64,000 nt of DNA from Cristatella mucedo (GCA_009760855.2 WPIO01000020.1:2016001-2080000); one strand, 5' to 3'. Shown: positions 54,160-64,000, numbered from the stretch's first letter. Notes: generated from the letters alone by a model not told the origin. A program made the numbers and translations.

Positions 54160-56951
54160 CCTTGTGCGCCAGGACTGCTAGAGCGAATCATTCACGGGCC
54201 AATGGGGTTACGAGTAATCGAGCCGATGCCATAACTAGCTGCTATGGATCACTTCCTAAGCATCTAAATAACCAGCTAGCCTGAAGCCACTGAGGTAAAT
54301 AAAACAGCGGTAAATGTCAGTCGGTAAATGCACAGAATTTAATCTATAAGGGAATATATATACCAGGATCCACTTTCGTTTCTGCAGCATGTGTGGGTAA
54401 GCATGCATATACCAACACATTATAGGAAAGATCACACAAGCCTCAATCTTGTACTTCGGCAGTACCTCTCTCCACTTTTAAGGTGACATGTCAGAGGCTA
54501 GCATTTCAGAGCCGGCCATTAACCATGGGTCAAGTGATGCTAGCCTGCTGAGCCACCTTTAGTGAGCCACCCAATAGTGGGCACAGTCGAATGCTGAGCC
54601 TCGTCAACGCATTCATCGTGCATGAGCTTTGTCCGAGAAAATAGGCTGGTCCCCCTTTAGGCAATGGTGCCGAGTAGCAGCACATTGAGGTTTGTGAAGC
54701 TTACCTGAACTTATTCGGATGTTTTCTTAAGAACGGCTGAACAGTCTCTGAAAATTCTTCTTCAATGAGCTTGATGTCACGTTCGACGGCTGTATCCACA
54801 CCAGTGCCCTTCAGCTCAGCCAAGCGAAATTCCCTCGACAGAACGAGAACACCGTACCATTAGTAACACGCAAATGAAAAAGCAGCATGCAAAGGGAATG
54901 CACACAAACAGAAAATCCATAGAACGGCTGGGTGAACGCCAGGCGTGTGGCAGGACGTTTAAATCATGCATGTGAGTGTGAATGAGGCACTTGAACTCGA
55001 CCTGTGTTGGTGGGCGATAGACAAAAATCAACTAGGGGATGGGCTATTTGACAGGATCGTGGGCGCTGTGGCTGCAATGCACAAAACTCTATGGGCCAGT
55101 CGTCACAGTTTCATTTCCAACGACAACTGAGTCTTACATCTCGTTTGCCTTCACACTAGATTGTTCAGCATCACGTCTCCGTCGACTGAGTGTTGCTGCT
55201 GATGATGCACGAGCCTACTTTGCATGCTCCACTCTTGAAGTGCATACTCCATCAGCAGCAATCTCGAGCAAAGTGCAGCCAATCCAACATCCTTTCACGA
55301 TGACTATGGTCTTTAGTCCTCGAGCACATGGTGTGAAGGACAGACACGGGGAGTGCAGTGAGAGAGTGGGAGGTGAGAGAGGGGGAGAGAGATAGGCAGT
55401 GAAGCAAAAAACAGTCGTGATACACGACGACATGCACATAAATAGCATCCAATGCCAAAATTTCCCCGAGGTTCGGGCCAGCCTTTCCTACATTTTCTAT
55501 CACATGAGGTAGGTCTGCAGCATGAGATTTTGTTAGTCTGCTACCCTCTACGATTAGGAGAGCAAACGTACTTCTATCACAATTTCATAATGCTCCTGTC
55601 ACAATAGCTCTTTTATGATGAGCATTCAGAACACCCTCGGAGGCAACTTCTCTCTTACGGTGGAGGCTGAGCTGCAGGAGTCTGGAAAGACACATCGTTA
55701 CTTCTACTGGGAAGCATGGAAGACCGTAAGGCCTCACGCACGATGTCTCGATAGTAACGCAGAGATTCTCTAAATAGTCAAATTCGACAGATCAAGCAGT
55801 AGCCCTTCTTAGCAACCAACCGCTAAGTGTTGCTTCCATGAATTGCAGAGGGCATCCGAGTGACAAAATGATAATCAGAATGTTTGCTCAGCACGCAGAA
55901 AGCACCAAAGCAGGTCCGAAAGCCAGGACCGACTTACTTAAGGCAAGAAGGCGAAACTCCAAAAGAACTTGGAATGTCCAGGCCAGAGACAGACCGCAGG
56001 GGCAAAAATTTTGCCTTTGAGTTATGCCTTGAACATCTCCAGTGAGTGCACTGCTAAGAGCTACGACTAACAGAGAAGGACTTCTATATATAATTCATTT
56101 GTATAGTGCCATAGGAGAGCTTGATCTCCATCCAGGCGATTTGCAAATGCCACAGGGCTCGAGCCCACCACCATGGTCGTTAAATGCAAGCACCTTACCC
56201 CTGGGCCCACCGAGGCCAACACATCAATCAAAACGATTGTGAGCTGCTACAGCAAAGAGAAGACAGTCACTGATAAGAGCCCAAATCTTCTGTCCCCAGA
56301 TAAACTTAACTTTAAAACTGCCGACCTTATCTGTCCAAGATTGATCTGCCCTAATTTTTCCAGCAACTGTATATGCCGACATACATCGTAGGGCACTGTG
56401 GATGCTACAGCAATGACTGCTGAGAACACTAACAGTGAAGCCCGGTTAGGCCGAGTCAAACTGAAGTAGGATTGGGGCAACCAATCACAAGAAACCCACG
56501 AAAATATTGGCAAATCGTACGATCGATATGTACTACACAGTGTCGAGTCAGGAGACAGCATCCCAGTCGGAATACACAGAGTTGACGTTGCACTCACTTA
56601 CAATTAAGAACGTATTAAAAGAAAAAATTAAAAAAAATAACTCATTTGTATAGCACCCTAAGAGAACTCAATCTCTACCCATGCCCTTCACATACACTAC
56701 AGGGGCTCCAGTTCACAACCTTGATCGTGAAAGCCGAGCACATTAACCCTAGGCCAAACCAGGGTGGCACAGCAAATCACACCTTTCTGCCTGTAAGCAG
56801 ATGCATTGCCATTGAGAGACAAGTGAGAGGCTAGCAATAAAATGACTTCTGTAGCACAACAACTATAAAGCCCAACTGTCGACTAACTCAATACAACTTA
56901 GTCAGCTGTATAGTCTGGGCTTAAGAAACTGTTACCATAAAATATAATTAT

Positions 56952-57020
<69 letters not shown>

Positions 57021-60000
57021 TACTGCAACACCCCTGTATGCAGAAAGAGCGATTCACAAACACGAAATGACTTAACATCGAGCCCTATGCCAACTCACTG
57101 TGGCCAAAACATGGGCAGTTCGACGTCCTTGAAATTTGGACAGGCATCCAAGTAATGTCTCCACTTCGACTCGGGATCAACGGTCTCGTGCATAAGGGCT
57201 AGAAGTAATGGCACCCAGCCACTCCTGCTTCTGATGTCGTCATCTATGGAGAGAACAGCGAGAGATTTCACCAAAACGATCATACCACATTTGCCAACGC
57301 ATATACTGTAGTGGCACACGAAGCACAAGTTTTGCAGCTCGGTAGGTGCAAAACTCGGCAGCTCAACTGGTCTGGCATCAACGGCATAGCGGTGGCATCA
57401 CACCACGTCTGCCTGAGTCTCGCTGGCTGCACACAAAGGATCGAATCGACTTCAACATCCATTGTCTGGCTTACAGGTCCCATAAATCGCTTGCACCAAC
57501 CTACCTATCCGCCGCACTTGCTCCTCCAGTCGTGCTCTCGCACGTACAGGTCCCATAAATCGCTTGCACCAACCTACCTATCCGCCGAACTTGCTCCTCC
57601 AGTCGTGCTCTCGCACGTACAGGTCCCATAAATCGCTTGCACCAACCTACCTATCCGCCGAACTTGCTCCTCCAGTCGTGCTCTCGCACGTATCACCCGC
57701 TCCTCGGCCTCCAGTCATCTTGCCTTTATTAGCGCTCAATCGAAATCTACGAGCGATCGGGCCTCCAGATCGTAGGAAACAAAAGCCTGGAATATTAGCT
57801 TAAGGCTTCGGACACTGCTTGCATTGATTTTGCATCATTTAAGTCTCACCTAAAGACGAATCTGTTCCGCTCAGCACTTCCTGCATCCGAGTGAACTTGT
57901 CTGTTCTGTTCCTGCATGTCGTCAGTGCTTAGCTGCTGTACACGATTCACTGCATGTTACTAACCAGGAGTCCTACTAACCAGCAGTCCTAACTTCTTGT
58001 GTGCGTCTACATGCTTGTCTAGGCATGAAACTTGAGTGCTTTTGTATGCTTGTCTGAGCAGGATACCATGCTTGTCATTGACTCTGGGCTGTTGCATCCC
58101 TTGCAGCAAGCTGTAACGTGCTTGGATAGATAGATAAGAGCACTGGTTCTCATCGGGCACTACACAAATGACTTACATTGTTATTAACATAGATGCAGCC
58201 AGAATGTCGGCAAGGGGGACGGCCAATAACAGAGGTGGCTGCGGGAGCATCCCATCGGCTCAAGGCAGCAGTGACGCAGCGCGGTTGATCGACCCACTCA
58301 GTAAGCTGCTACTGCACAGCGAAGTCGAGAAGTCGGCCGCTGCACGAAACTATGCTCTTGAATGGAATATTATTAATAAGAGTATTCTAGAATATTGTTA
58401 ATAGTTATTGATGGCAGTCAAGCTCGGTGTGCACGCTTATGGACAGCCGAAAGATCACGATCACGATAGATCACGGATTTTACGTGCGCAGCACATTTTA
58501 CATGCACCTCCCTAGCAATGTCAGCCCTGCAGCTGCAGGAGCTTAGCAAGCTACTGCAGCCAGACGCCTTGCAGCAGCAGCAGCAGTCACTTACTTGAGA
58601 CAAGGAGGCCAGCACAAGCACTGGTCTCCGGTTTCAGCAGACATGCGCGTGGCACCTCGAAGAGCTTCTCTCCCTCGTGAATATCTTCCGTGGCAATCAT
58701 GCCCGCGTGGCAGCTGGGGCCAGTCGACGTAACCGCGACCTTCAAGTTTCAACCCGCTGCGTGACAAGGCAGCAGCGTGCAGCCGAGCATCGTCGAAAAC
58801 AAACGGCCGGTGAAAACGGCATGTGCACATGGCAGCTACCGCTCTTCTACACGAATCAAGACTCGCAGCGATCAGTGCACGCTGGCAGGAGCTCATCTAG
58901 CAGTCCGACGATCAGTTCCGGTTCACCAAACTCAGCTCCGTGTTTTCCGACGGGTGCAGAATTGTCAGGGATAAAAGGCCTGACGAGGTCTGACGAGCAT
59001 CAAACTCGGAATCCGTGACAGCAAAGACCCTCGTAAAGCTAATCCATTCGATTTGTCCATAAAGCATTAGAAATCACGTGATAATGGCCTTCAGTGAATG
59101 CTGCTGCATGTGCACGCCGTCCTGTCGTAAGGAACTTCTGCATCAACCGTTCAGTCGGCATGTGCCCCTCTCCTGGTCTGAGTCATTTGCCATTATAGCT
59201 TTCCTGGCTCTTAGTGACCATACCATTTGCTGCAATCGTGCAAGCCTTTCATCTTATCATTTATCTTTTATCATACCATCATATCATCTTTCGCTATTAC
59301 CTTTCCATTGCTAACAACTACATGAAACTGCCACTGCCAGGGCAAGTGAATTGGGTATCTGCAGAAGGAAGATATGCTATCAAGATGCTCGACCTGATAA
59401 GGGCCAGAGACAACGGTCACTCACGTCAGCGTCAAGATATACCCTCACGTTGCCGATAAAAAAATACTAGCTGATTAAACAGCCTATTTTTGTATAGCGA
59501 CTGAAGAGCCTTTACGGCTATCACCACCGCTTGCAGTGGCAATAAAAGATCGCCCACCGCAGGAATCGAACCAACGACCTCGGGACCGAGGTCGTGAAAG
59601 CAAACGCCTTACCTAGTGTGCCATTACGGCTCACCAGATGGCCTCTTCAGGACGCTGAAAGCCCTGACAGCAACGGTGCTGTTGGCTCAACCATATCAAC
59701 CAATTGTTTACATTTACAGCTACACATGCATACCAAGCACACAATTCCTGGATAAATGTGTGCACACATACATTTGTGCAAGCACATACGATAGAGTTTC
59801 ACACTTTAATGAAGATTCGATGGTGCCCGATAGAGAAATCTAATAAGGATTGCTCGGCAGGAAAGAATGTCCATCAGAATGAAGAAATACCCCGAGCTCG
59901 AATCCCCGACGTTTTCACAAGTCTGCATCGCAGCAGAAGTATCAAAATACAGACGTCTGATCCTAACATTGCACGAGATAAATGTACGGTAATATCCCTA

Positions 60001-61031
60001 TTTGGCTATTTTACACCTAGAAATGGTTACGGCAAGTTGAATCGGCTTCCGGTTGCTCTAACAATGTGGGTTTGTGAAGTCTGCCTCTGGAAGTCGGAGG
60101 ACGTAGCGGCGGCTTGGATGAGTCTGCGTAGCACATGCGATGATGCGAAGAGACAAAGGCCCATATATAACGTTGCACGACGAGTGTCCGTCAAAAGACG
60201 AACGAATGGCCAGCCTGCATGCTGCTGAGACAGCGCGTGAGGCTCGCACGCACATTCGATGTGTTCGATCTGTTCGCTGGAGGTCGATAAGGCAGTGCCA
60301 AGTGGGACAATAAAGAGAGGGGATCGGGTCCTTTTCAGGCCGTCGGGACAGGCAGAGTCTGGAGCAACAGATCCCGGGGAGGGGGTCGTATGACCAGCGC
60401 TGCTATTAGCTGACATGTGTCGAAATCCGAGACAGGCAGCGGCAAAGGTGTGCATGGCGTGAAGTCAATCATTGCAAAAGGCTGAGGAAAGGGAGCGGCC
60501 GCAGCACCGTCTTAGTCCAGTCAGCACCTTCGCGAAATTAGCTTTTTCTGGCTATAGACTACTTAAGTGCGAGTAATCTAGTGCTCAGAAAGCACTGGTT
60601 CTGTACTAACGCTGCCATGCTGCCTTTCAAAATAAAGGCGGTCTGTGCTAGGACCATTTCATCCAAGTTTATATTCCCCCCTAAACCACGGTATACCCAT
60701 CGGAATGCAAAAGGACGGATTTGAGAGAGAGCTGACTTTCTATGGGCGGATCTCGTTTTAATTAAAATTAAATTAAGCCCAGCAAGACGGCGGTTAGCGA
60801 GAAGCAAGGCACCACCGGAGCTTACTGTACACCTGCCCCTGGGTCGCTGGGTAGACGGCACAGGTGACCATAGACCATGCGCGTTGTTGTGAGCCAATTT
60901 ACCTTAGATGTGATATTGAAGCCTGATCTGTTGCACCATCTAATGAAGTCGGCTAGCTGCATAGGTGGATCAGAGCCGGAAATTAAGCGCACGCTCTCCG
61001 AGAGCCGGGCTCGCTTCGCATCAGAAGCCAT
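47467..61031 (-). CDS. SETD6: SETD6-like protein-lysine N-methyltransferase (9 exons, C-terminus unresolved)
   Basis: Exons 61031-60903, 58739-58595, 57243-57099, 54833-54705, 53832-53559, 53252-53154, 51158-51066, 50963-50883 and 47569-47467 join in consistent phases to 399 codons. SETD6 proteins transfer methyl groups from S-adenosylmethionine to lysines; the vertebrate enzyme acts on the NF-kappaB subunit RelA. Visible parts: N-terminus [10 protein letters not shown] then [10 protein letters not shown]; start of the SET fold ([18 protein letters not shown]); [21 protein letters not shown]; an acidic insert at about residues 219-233 ([14 protein letters not shown]); the cofactor-site signature [11 protein letters not shown] (Asn248, His249); and IFNTYG with catalytic Tyr282. 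The substrate-binding domain follows. Vertebrate SETD6 is about 470 aa, so some 75 residues are missing at the end; a candidate further exon is listed separately. Readthrough past the last donor meets a stop at 47422-47420. Confidence 0.85.
47760..48510 (+). mobile_element. LINE-A-like 3' fragment, strongly diverged
   Basis: Weak matches: CTTTCACCAGACGACCAAAT, then GTTCATGTGCTCTTAAAGCA and GTAAAGTGCCTAGAAAAAGA near the end. It lies in SETD6 intron 8. Confidence 0.55.
48650..50147 (+). mobile_element. LINE-A copy split by a SINE-1 insertion
   Basis: The RT region resumes on both sides of a SINE at about 49120-49296. Left of it are [15 protein letters not shown] and [20 protein letters not shown]; right of it are [15 protein letters not shown] and [20 protein letters not shown]. 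Comparison with the uninterrupted copy near 41050 shows the insertion point (GAATGGACAAA / ATCATCCCAGG). The 3' UTR is missing after 50147, where a SINE-2 begins. It lies in intron 8 of SETD6, antisense. Confidence 0.85.
49120..49296 (-). mobile_element. SINE-1, young copy inserted in a LINE-A
   Basis: In reverse it begins GGTGAGCCGTGATGGCACAC with A-box-like TGGCACACTAGG and B-box GGGTTCGATTCC. It ends GCTATACAAAAAGAGGCTG, then TTTAATCAGCTAGG. An inverted repeat CGACCTCGG-GA-CCGAGGTCG lies between the boxes. It is very close in sequence to the copy at 59459-59635. Confidence 0.85.
50165..50312 (+). mobile_element. SINE-2 abutting a LINE-A
   Basis: Forward it has GATTTGGCCTAGGGGTAAGG, GGTCGAGGGCTCGAGCAC, AAGTGCTTTTATTGAG, AAGTTCTCCTATGGC and an ATT tail. 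It begins where the preceding LINE-A stops. Confidence 0.72.
50481..50598. repeat. 59-bp tandem duplication
   Basis: Two nearly identical 59-base units beginning AAGGATTGCTATCCATC (units at 50481 and 50540). The near-identity suggests a recent duplication. It lies in SETD6 intron 8. Confidence 0.9.
50883..50963 (-). CDS. SETD6: SETD6 exon 8
   Basis: The acceptor is GTTGCCCAG and the donor is TTTAAG|GTGAGC. It encodes [20 protein letters not shown] and QLASFFK in phase 0. Confidence 0.75.
51066..51158 (-). CDS. SETD6: SETD6 exon 7
   Basis: The acceptor is TTTTGTTGTTAG and the donor is AACATG|GTACGT. It encodes [16 protein letters not shown] to RWKEMVNM in phase 0. It aligns by position to the start of the substrate-binding domain. 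Confidence 0.75.
51215..51276 (+). mobile_element. LINE-B internal scrap
   Basis: A 60-base piece, ACCTAGCTGAACTGCTGCAC onward, matches the LINE-B coding region and abuts the tail of an inverted LINE-B. Confidence 0.55.
51283..52782 (-). mobile_element. LINE-B, longest copy, with RT catalytic region
   Basis: In reverse the ATGTAATGTAATGTA tail is followed by the 3' UTR, then [20 protein letters not shown]. Further up are [39 protein letters not shown] and [20 protein letters not shown]. The YADD-equivalent region is broken by a frameshift (TTFMLTI). It is inactive. It lies in SETD6 intron 6, sense orientation. Confidence 0.85.
52795..53128 (+). mobile_element. LINE-B 3' fragment, inverted to its neighbour
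   Basis: Contains GCGACATCTATTTTC, TTTTGGCTACAGCGTACATA and the end GGTTACAGACAGAGATACAT. It sits head to head against the 51283-52782 copy and ends about 26 bp before the SETD6 exon 6 donor at 53153. Confidence 0.7.
53154..53252 (-). CDS. SETD6: SETD6 exon 6 (catalytic tyrosine)
   Basis: The acceptor is CTCGTTGCAG and the donor is GACATG|GTAAGA. It encodes [20 protein letters not shown] and [13 protein letters not shown]. The Tyr of NTYG is the conserved catalytic-site residue. Confidence 0.9.
53559..53832 (-). CDS. SETD6: SETD6 exon 5 (cofactor-binding NH signature)
   Basis: The acceptor is CCTCTGCCAG and the donor is GCTCGG|GTGAGA. It encodes [17 protein letters not shown], an acidic serine-rich insert, and [17 protein letters not shown] with [10 protein letters not shown]. 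The NH pair contacts S-adenosylmethionine in this family. Confidence 0.9.
53922..54157. repeat. (CT)n followed by (GA)n, large imperfect palindrome
   Basis: About 88 bases of CT repeat (53922-54009) are followed by an interrupted GA tract (about 54016-54157). The two arms are complementary, so either strand can fold back on itself. Its edge is about 90 bases upstream of the SETD6 exon 5 acceptor, on the intron 4 side. Confidence 0.95.
54705..54833 (-). CDS. SETD6: SETD6 exon 4
   Basis: The acceptor is GTTCTGTCGAG and the donor is TTCAG|GTAAGC. It encodes [19 protein letters not shown] and the helix ending FLRKHPNKF. Phase 2 on both sides fits its neighbours. Confidence 0.82.
56087..56218 (-). 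mobile_element. SINE-2
   Basis: In reverse it has GGCCCAGGGGTAAGGTGC, GTGGGCTCGAGCCCTGTGGC and ATTTGCAAATCGCCTGGATG, ending CTATACAAATGAATTATATA. It lies in SETD6 intron 3. Confidence 0.72.
56630..56758 (-). mobile_element. SINE-2, diverged
   Basis: In reverse it has TTGGCCTAGGGTTAATGTGC, then AGAGATTGAGTTCTCTTAGG and GTGCTATACAAATGAG. It lies in SETD6 intron 3. Confidence 0.65.
56955..57017. repeat. (CA)n microsatellite
   Basis: About 30 CA units in SETD6 intron 3, about 80 bases from the exon 3 donor. Confidence 0.96.
57099..57243 (-). CDS. SETD6: SETD6 exon 3
   Basis: The acceptor is TTCTCTCCATAG and the donor is CCACA|GTGAGT. It encodes [19 protein letters not shown] to [12 protein letters not shown], a very characteristic SETD6 segment. 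Confidence 0.87.
57335..58180 (+). mobile_element. LINE-A-like 3' fragment with internal 73-bp triplication
   Basis: The RT C-terminus is recognisable as [28 protein letters not shown] and [17 protein letters not shown]. The 3' end contains GCATGTCGTCAGTGC and GGGCACTACACAAATGAC. The 73-bp repeat shifts the frame at each unit. It lies in SETD6 intron 2. Confidence 0.6.
57473..57691. repeat. 73-bp unit, three tandem copies
   Basis: Units start at 57473, 57546 and 57619, each ACAGGTCCCATAAATCGCTT to CTCTCGCACGT. Units 2 and 3 appear identical; unit 1 differs at one site (CCGCACTT against CCGAACTT). It is embedded in a LINE relic. Confidence 0.95.
58595..58739 (-). CDS. SETD6: SETD6 exon 2 (start of SET fold)
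   Basis: Encodes [20 protein letters not shown] and [13 protein letters not shown]. The donor is CTCAA|GTAAGT, a perfect consensus. The acceptor, ACTTGAAG, has a poor pyrimidine tract, but its phase matches exon 1 and a stop lies just upstream in frame. Confidence 0.8.
59459..59635 (-). mobile_element. SINE-1, young copy
   Basis: Nearly identical to the 49120-49296 copy over its full length, including the CGACCTCGGGACCGAGGTCG hairpin. It lies in SETD6 intron 1, sense. Confidence 0.85.
60903..61031 (-). CDS. SETD6: SETD6 exon 1
   Basis: Encodes [14 protein letters not shown] through [15 protein letters not shown] (43 codons, phase 0). The donor is CTAAG|GTAAAT. The ATG context is CAGCACATGG. 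The start resembles the family N-terminus, with a short basic leader followed by a WC motif. Confidence 0.8.
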
Positions 61032-61526
61032 GTGCTGGAAGTAAATCGAAACTCCCGCTTGTGAGAGCGTATCCGGGGGAGGGCACTGAGAGAGGTGCTG
61101 ATGGGGCGTGGGTCGGACCGGGTCAAGGCCATCTGAGCGCCCCGTCGCGGTTAGAAAAGGTGATAACGTTGTGAGAAATCGCATTGCCACTAAAAAATGT
61201 CTTGTCTGTCTGTGAAATGGCTATCCTATAAGATATTGTGCCGAGAAGCCGGCCAAAATAAAAGAAAATCGGGGCAGGCTTCGCCTGGAACTAATCTTGC
61301 TGCTCACACTTGAGGCGGTCGACGAGCAGAGCTTTATGCCCAGAGGTATCGGCTGGAGCTGGAGCAGCTCGGCATTGGGGAGGCAGCGATGGCTCTAAGA
61401 AATGATACAGTTTTGATCCGGGTCAATGCCTCCGCCACCAGCGCTCTAGGATGAGACCGCCTGGCGGAGCTTTTGCAGCTCCCCAAAATGGCAAACTGCA
61501 ATAATAATATGAATAATCATAGGAAT
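61032..61526. promoter_or_regulatory. Upstream region of SETD6
   Basis: The 500 bases above the SETD6 ATG lack a clear TATA box and are GC-rich near the start, as expected of a housekeeping promoter. A SINE-1 bounds it at 61527. Function is inferred from position only. Confidence 0.3.
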
Positions 61527-61692
61527 AATAGCTCATTTAACAGTCTCTTTTGTATAGCGACAGAAAGTCTTTACGGCTATCACTGCCGCTTGCAGTGGCG
61601 ATAAATGATCGCCCACCGCAGGAGTCAAGCCCACGACCTCGGAGCGAGGTCGTGAAAAGCAACTGCATTACCTTGTGTGCCATCACGACAAT
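61527..61692 (-). mobile_element. SINE-1 copy upstream of SETD6
   Basis: The reverse strand carries a hairpin variant CACGACCTCGCTCCGAGGTC, GTGGGCTTGACTCC, and the usual body and end. It is about 500 bases upstream of the SETD6 ATG. Confidence 0.8.
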
Positions 61693-62025
61693 ACCAGATA
61701 GTGGGCGTAGAGAACTGGCATGGGACCGACTTACACGTGCCGATGAGAGAGAAGCAGGCCAAGGGATGGGGCCACGGCCGCCAGGAGGTGGGCACAGGAT
61801 CGTTTCCGACCTGCAGGCCTTGCCGGCCGAACTGCTCAAGAGCCGGGCGGTGACTAAGCAGCCTGAGATGTAGTAGAAGCGGGGCACCAGTCGGGCGACG
61901 GTGGCCCGCGATGCGAGGGTGGACCTCGAAGGACCTCAATGGCGAACTGCAATGCCAGGCCGTCTACGATGCCAGGTGGTGTAGGAAGTGTGGGCGTGGC
62001 CAAGCCTCGGATGTTCGTTTGTTTC

Positions 62026-62027
<2 letters not shown>

Positions 62028-62072
<45 letters not shown>

Positions 62073-62175
62073 TGTGTGTGTATGTGTGTGTGTCTGTGTA
62101 TGAGGGTGTGTGTGCATGCGTGCGTGCATGCGTGCGTGCATGCGTGCGTGCATGCGTGCGTGCGTGCATGCGTTC

Positions 62176-62249
<74 letters not shown>

Positions 62250-62250
62250 T
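62028..62250. repeat. (TG)n and (TGCATGCG)n compound microsatellite
   Basis: TG run (62028-62100), then CATGCGTG-type units (62113-62172), then a second TG run to 62236 ending in GCGCGCG. It lies about 1 kb upstream of the SETD6 start codon. Confidence 0.95.
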
Positions 62251-62859
62251 CAATTCTTGCGGTAATTCATCGAACCCCCCAACCTCCCTACTTCGGAGGA
62301 AGGATGACAGAGAGCCGTGTGGTTTTGGCGAGCAGTCGGGGTAACCGAGACGTACGCGTAACCCAACGCTGCCTCACCCACTGTTGGCGACTCATTTCGG
62401 GTCTGCCCTGCTCCCGAGACGAGTTTAAATAAGTTTTTTGTGGCAAACGAGAAGCAGCGGCTCCTTCCACCGGATATCGCGAGGCCGCTAAAACATTGCA
62501 CGCGTAAAGGTTCTAGTCTCAGCCGACGAGCGACGAATGCCCTTGAGAGGAGCATTGAGCCTCGGAGTAACAGCTAGCAGCTTCGCCAATGAACGCACGC
62601 ATGCTGACAGTAGCAGAACGTGGCAGCGACGACGAGCGACGACATCCCAACATGCCCACATCCTAACATAATATGTCCATATCCACAACGTACAGATGTC
62701 TACTTGATAGCAGCGGCAGTTTGCAGGCGTTCAACAACGGCAATAACGTACACCAACGGCTCCGCGGCCCAGAGCTCAAATCTGCTCGAATGCCAATGCT
62801 AGCTCCGGAAGCGAAACAGGCAACCGCTTAAACCGGCTCTTCTTTCTTTCGGTTGGTAA

Positions 62860-63785
62860 CCGCTATAATAATAATAATAATAATGCACTTGATAAAACGC
62901 CCTCAGAGAACTCAATCTCTTTCTAGGCGCTTTACATCTGCTGCAAAGGGAAACGCGATTGAATGGTGAGTAATATCATGTTTGATAAACAACATGAATA
63001 ACATGGTTAGGGGTCAAATGCACAGGGTCAGCATGCAAATGTGGTTAGTGTCAGCATGCACAATGTCAGCACGCATAAGCACATGAAATACGAATCACAG
63101 GGACCCACTAAATGCTGTCCTAAATAGGTGTGTTTTGAGTTCTTTTTGAATGTGATTAAGTTAGGGGATGTTCTGACGCATGTCGGGAGTGAGTTCCAGG
63201 CTTTGGGAGGATACGAACTAAATGCACGGTCTCCAAAGGATTTGAGGTTTGTACGAGTAACATGTAAACAGTGTACATGTAAACTGCTGGATTCCGAAAA
63301 GCGGGGTGGTACGATGCTTGGCCTGGTGGGGAGTATATCTGAGAGATGGGCTGGAGCCAAAGAATGAAGTGACCTAAAAGTGACCGACAAGACCTTGAAG
63401 TCGATCCGTTGCTTGACTGGGAGCCACTGCAGGTCGGCGTGAAGTGGTGTGATGTGGCAACTGCGACACTCACGACAGACAAGCCTAGCTGCAGAGTTTT
63501 GCACCATCTGTAATCGCCTGATTGCACATGCCGGTAGGCCAGCAAGCAGTGAGTTACAGGAGTCAACACGGGATGTCAAAAATGCATGGACCAACTTAGA
63601 CGTGGTATCCTTACATAAACAAGCCCGAATTTTAGCAATGTTATGTAGCTGAAAGTAGGCAGGCTTGACTGTGGAGCTGATGTGGTCGTCTAACGAGAGG
63701 TCACTTTGGAACGTGACATCTAGATTTTTTAGCTGATTCAACCAGAGATATGCTGGCAGAGCCAATTTTGAGCGTCGGCCTTTCA
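62860..63785 (-). mobile_element. LINE-A 3' fragment with a long open RT C-terminus
   Basis: A 252-codon open frame (63786-63028) covers the C-terminal RT region: [52 protein letters not shown]. The 3' UTR runs into an AAT repeat at 62863-62883. It is one of the better preserved LINE-A ends here. Confidence 0.85.
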
Positions 63786-64000
63786 TAATACAGGGCCCGC
63801 AAATAATGAATATCGACCATAAACTGGCTGATTAAGCGCTATGCCGTTTCAGCTTGCCGCCAGACCCAAGGCCTTTAGACCTGCGCCAATAGTAGTAATA
63901 ATAATTTATTTTTTGAAGCACCCTAGGGAAGACTCTCTATCCAGGTGCTTACAGCTCGTGGCAAAAGAATCAGTGACCAAGGTTAATAGAAGCACAAAGT

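Noticed and set aside
53370-54191. 273-codon minus frame with Leu-Ser and Arg-Glu runs
   Set aside because: The runs are the CT/GA repeat read as protein. Only 53832-53559 within it is a real SETD6 exon, as shown by splice sites and phase.
58736-58896. Apparent frameshift in SETD6 upstream of VAVTST
   Set aside because: The upstream minus frame (SGLKLEGRG) looked like shifted coding sequence. The true exon 1 at 61031-60903 joins exon 2 in phase, so no frameshift is needed.
59704-60455. 174-codon plus frame and 142-codon minus frame overlapping each other
   Set aside because: No domain or homologue recognised. They lie in SETD6 intron 1 and overlap, so at most one could be real and nothing favours either.
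60559-60897. 112-codon minus frame just below SETD6 exon 1
   Set aside because: It begins inside intron 1 after a good donor, and its sequence does not resemble the SET protein, so it is intronic.
61854-62432. Long Cys-Val and His-Thr repeat frames on both strands
   Set aside because: They are translations of the TG/CA microsatellite.

Overview
This is animal nuclear DNA, not bacterial. Its genes are split by introns of up to about 11 kb with GT..AG splice sites, and much of the rest is decayed LINE retrotransposons, tRNA-derived SINEs and microsatellites. The repeat content suggests an invertebrate, but I cannot name the phylum. There are no operons, CRISPR arrays or prokaryotic features.

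I could rebuild three host genes, all on the minus strand. Two are tandem copies of a glyoxylate/hydroxypyruvate reductase-like D-2-hydroxyacid dehydrogenase. Copy A has exons at 17810-17405, 6131-5960, 4939-4761 and 1856-1606 (335 aa). Copy B has exons at 35918-35534, 34170-33999, 26176-25998 and 24297-24047 (328 aa). Exons 2, 3 and 4 are exactly 172, 179 and 251 bases in both copies, so one ancestral gene was duplicated. Exon 1 is only about half identical at protein level, whereas exon 3 and about 250 bp of the adjoining intron are nearly identical, which suggests local gene conversion. The third gene is a SETD6-type protein-lysine methyltransferase. It has nine phase-compatible exons from 61031 to 47467; its C-terminal end is unresolved.

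Layout: 1-17.8 kb, copy A with an 11.3-kb repeat-filled intron 1; 18-24 kb, intergenic; 24-35.9 kb, copy B, whose intron 2 holds a decayed multicopy protein-family relic (about 28985-29665); 36-47 kb, intergenic, with an L2/CR1-like LINE (about 39165-42292) that keeps endonuclease and reverse-transcriptase regions; 47-61 kb, SETD6; 61-64 kb, its upstream flank, with more repeats.

The repeats fall into a small system. LINE-A (AAT-type tail) and LINE-B (ACATT tail) are L2/CR1-like. SINE-2 carries a tRNA-like head joined to a LINE-A-like 3' end, and SINE-1 is a tRNA-like SINE with a different body. All four share a short 3' core, CGCTATACAAA or a close variant. Ten of the eleven SINE-1 copies point the same way, the direction in which the host genes are transcribed.
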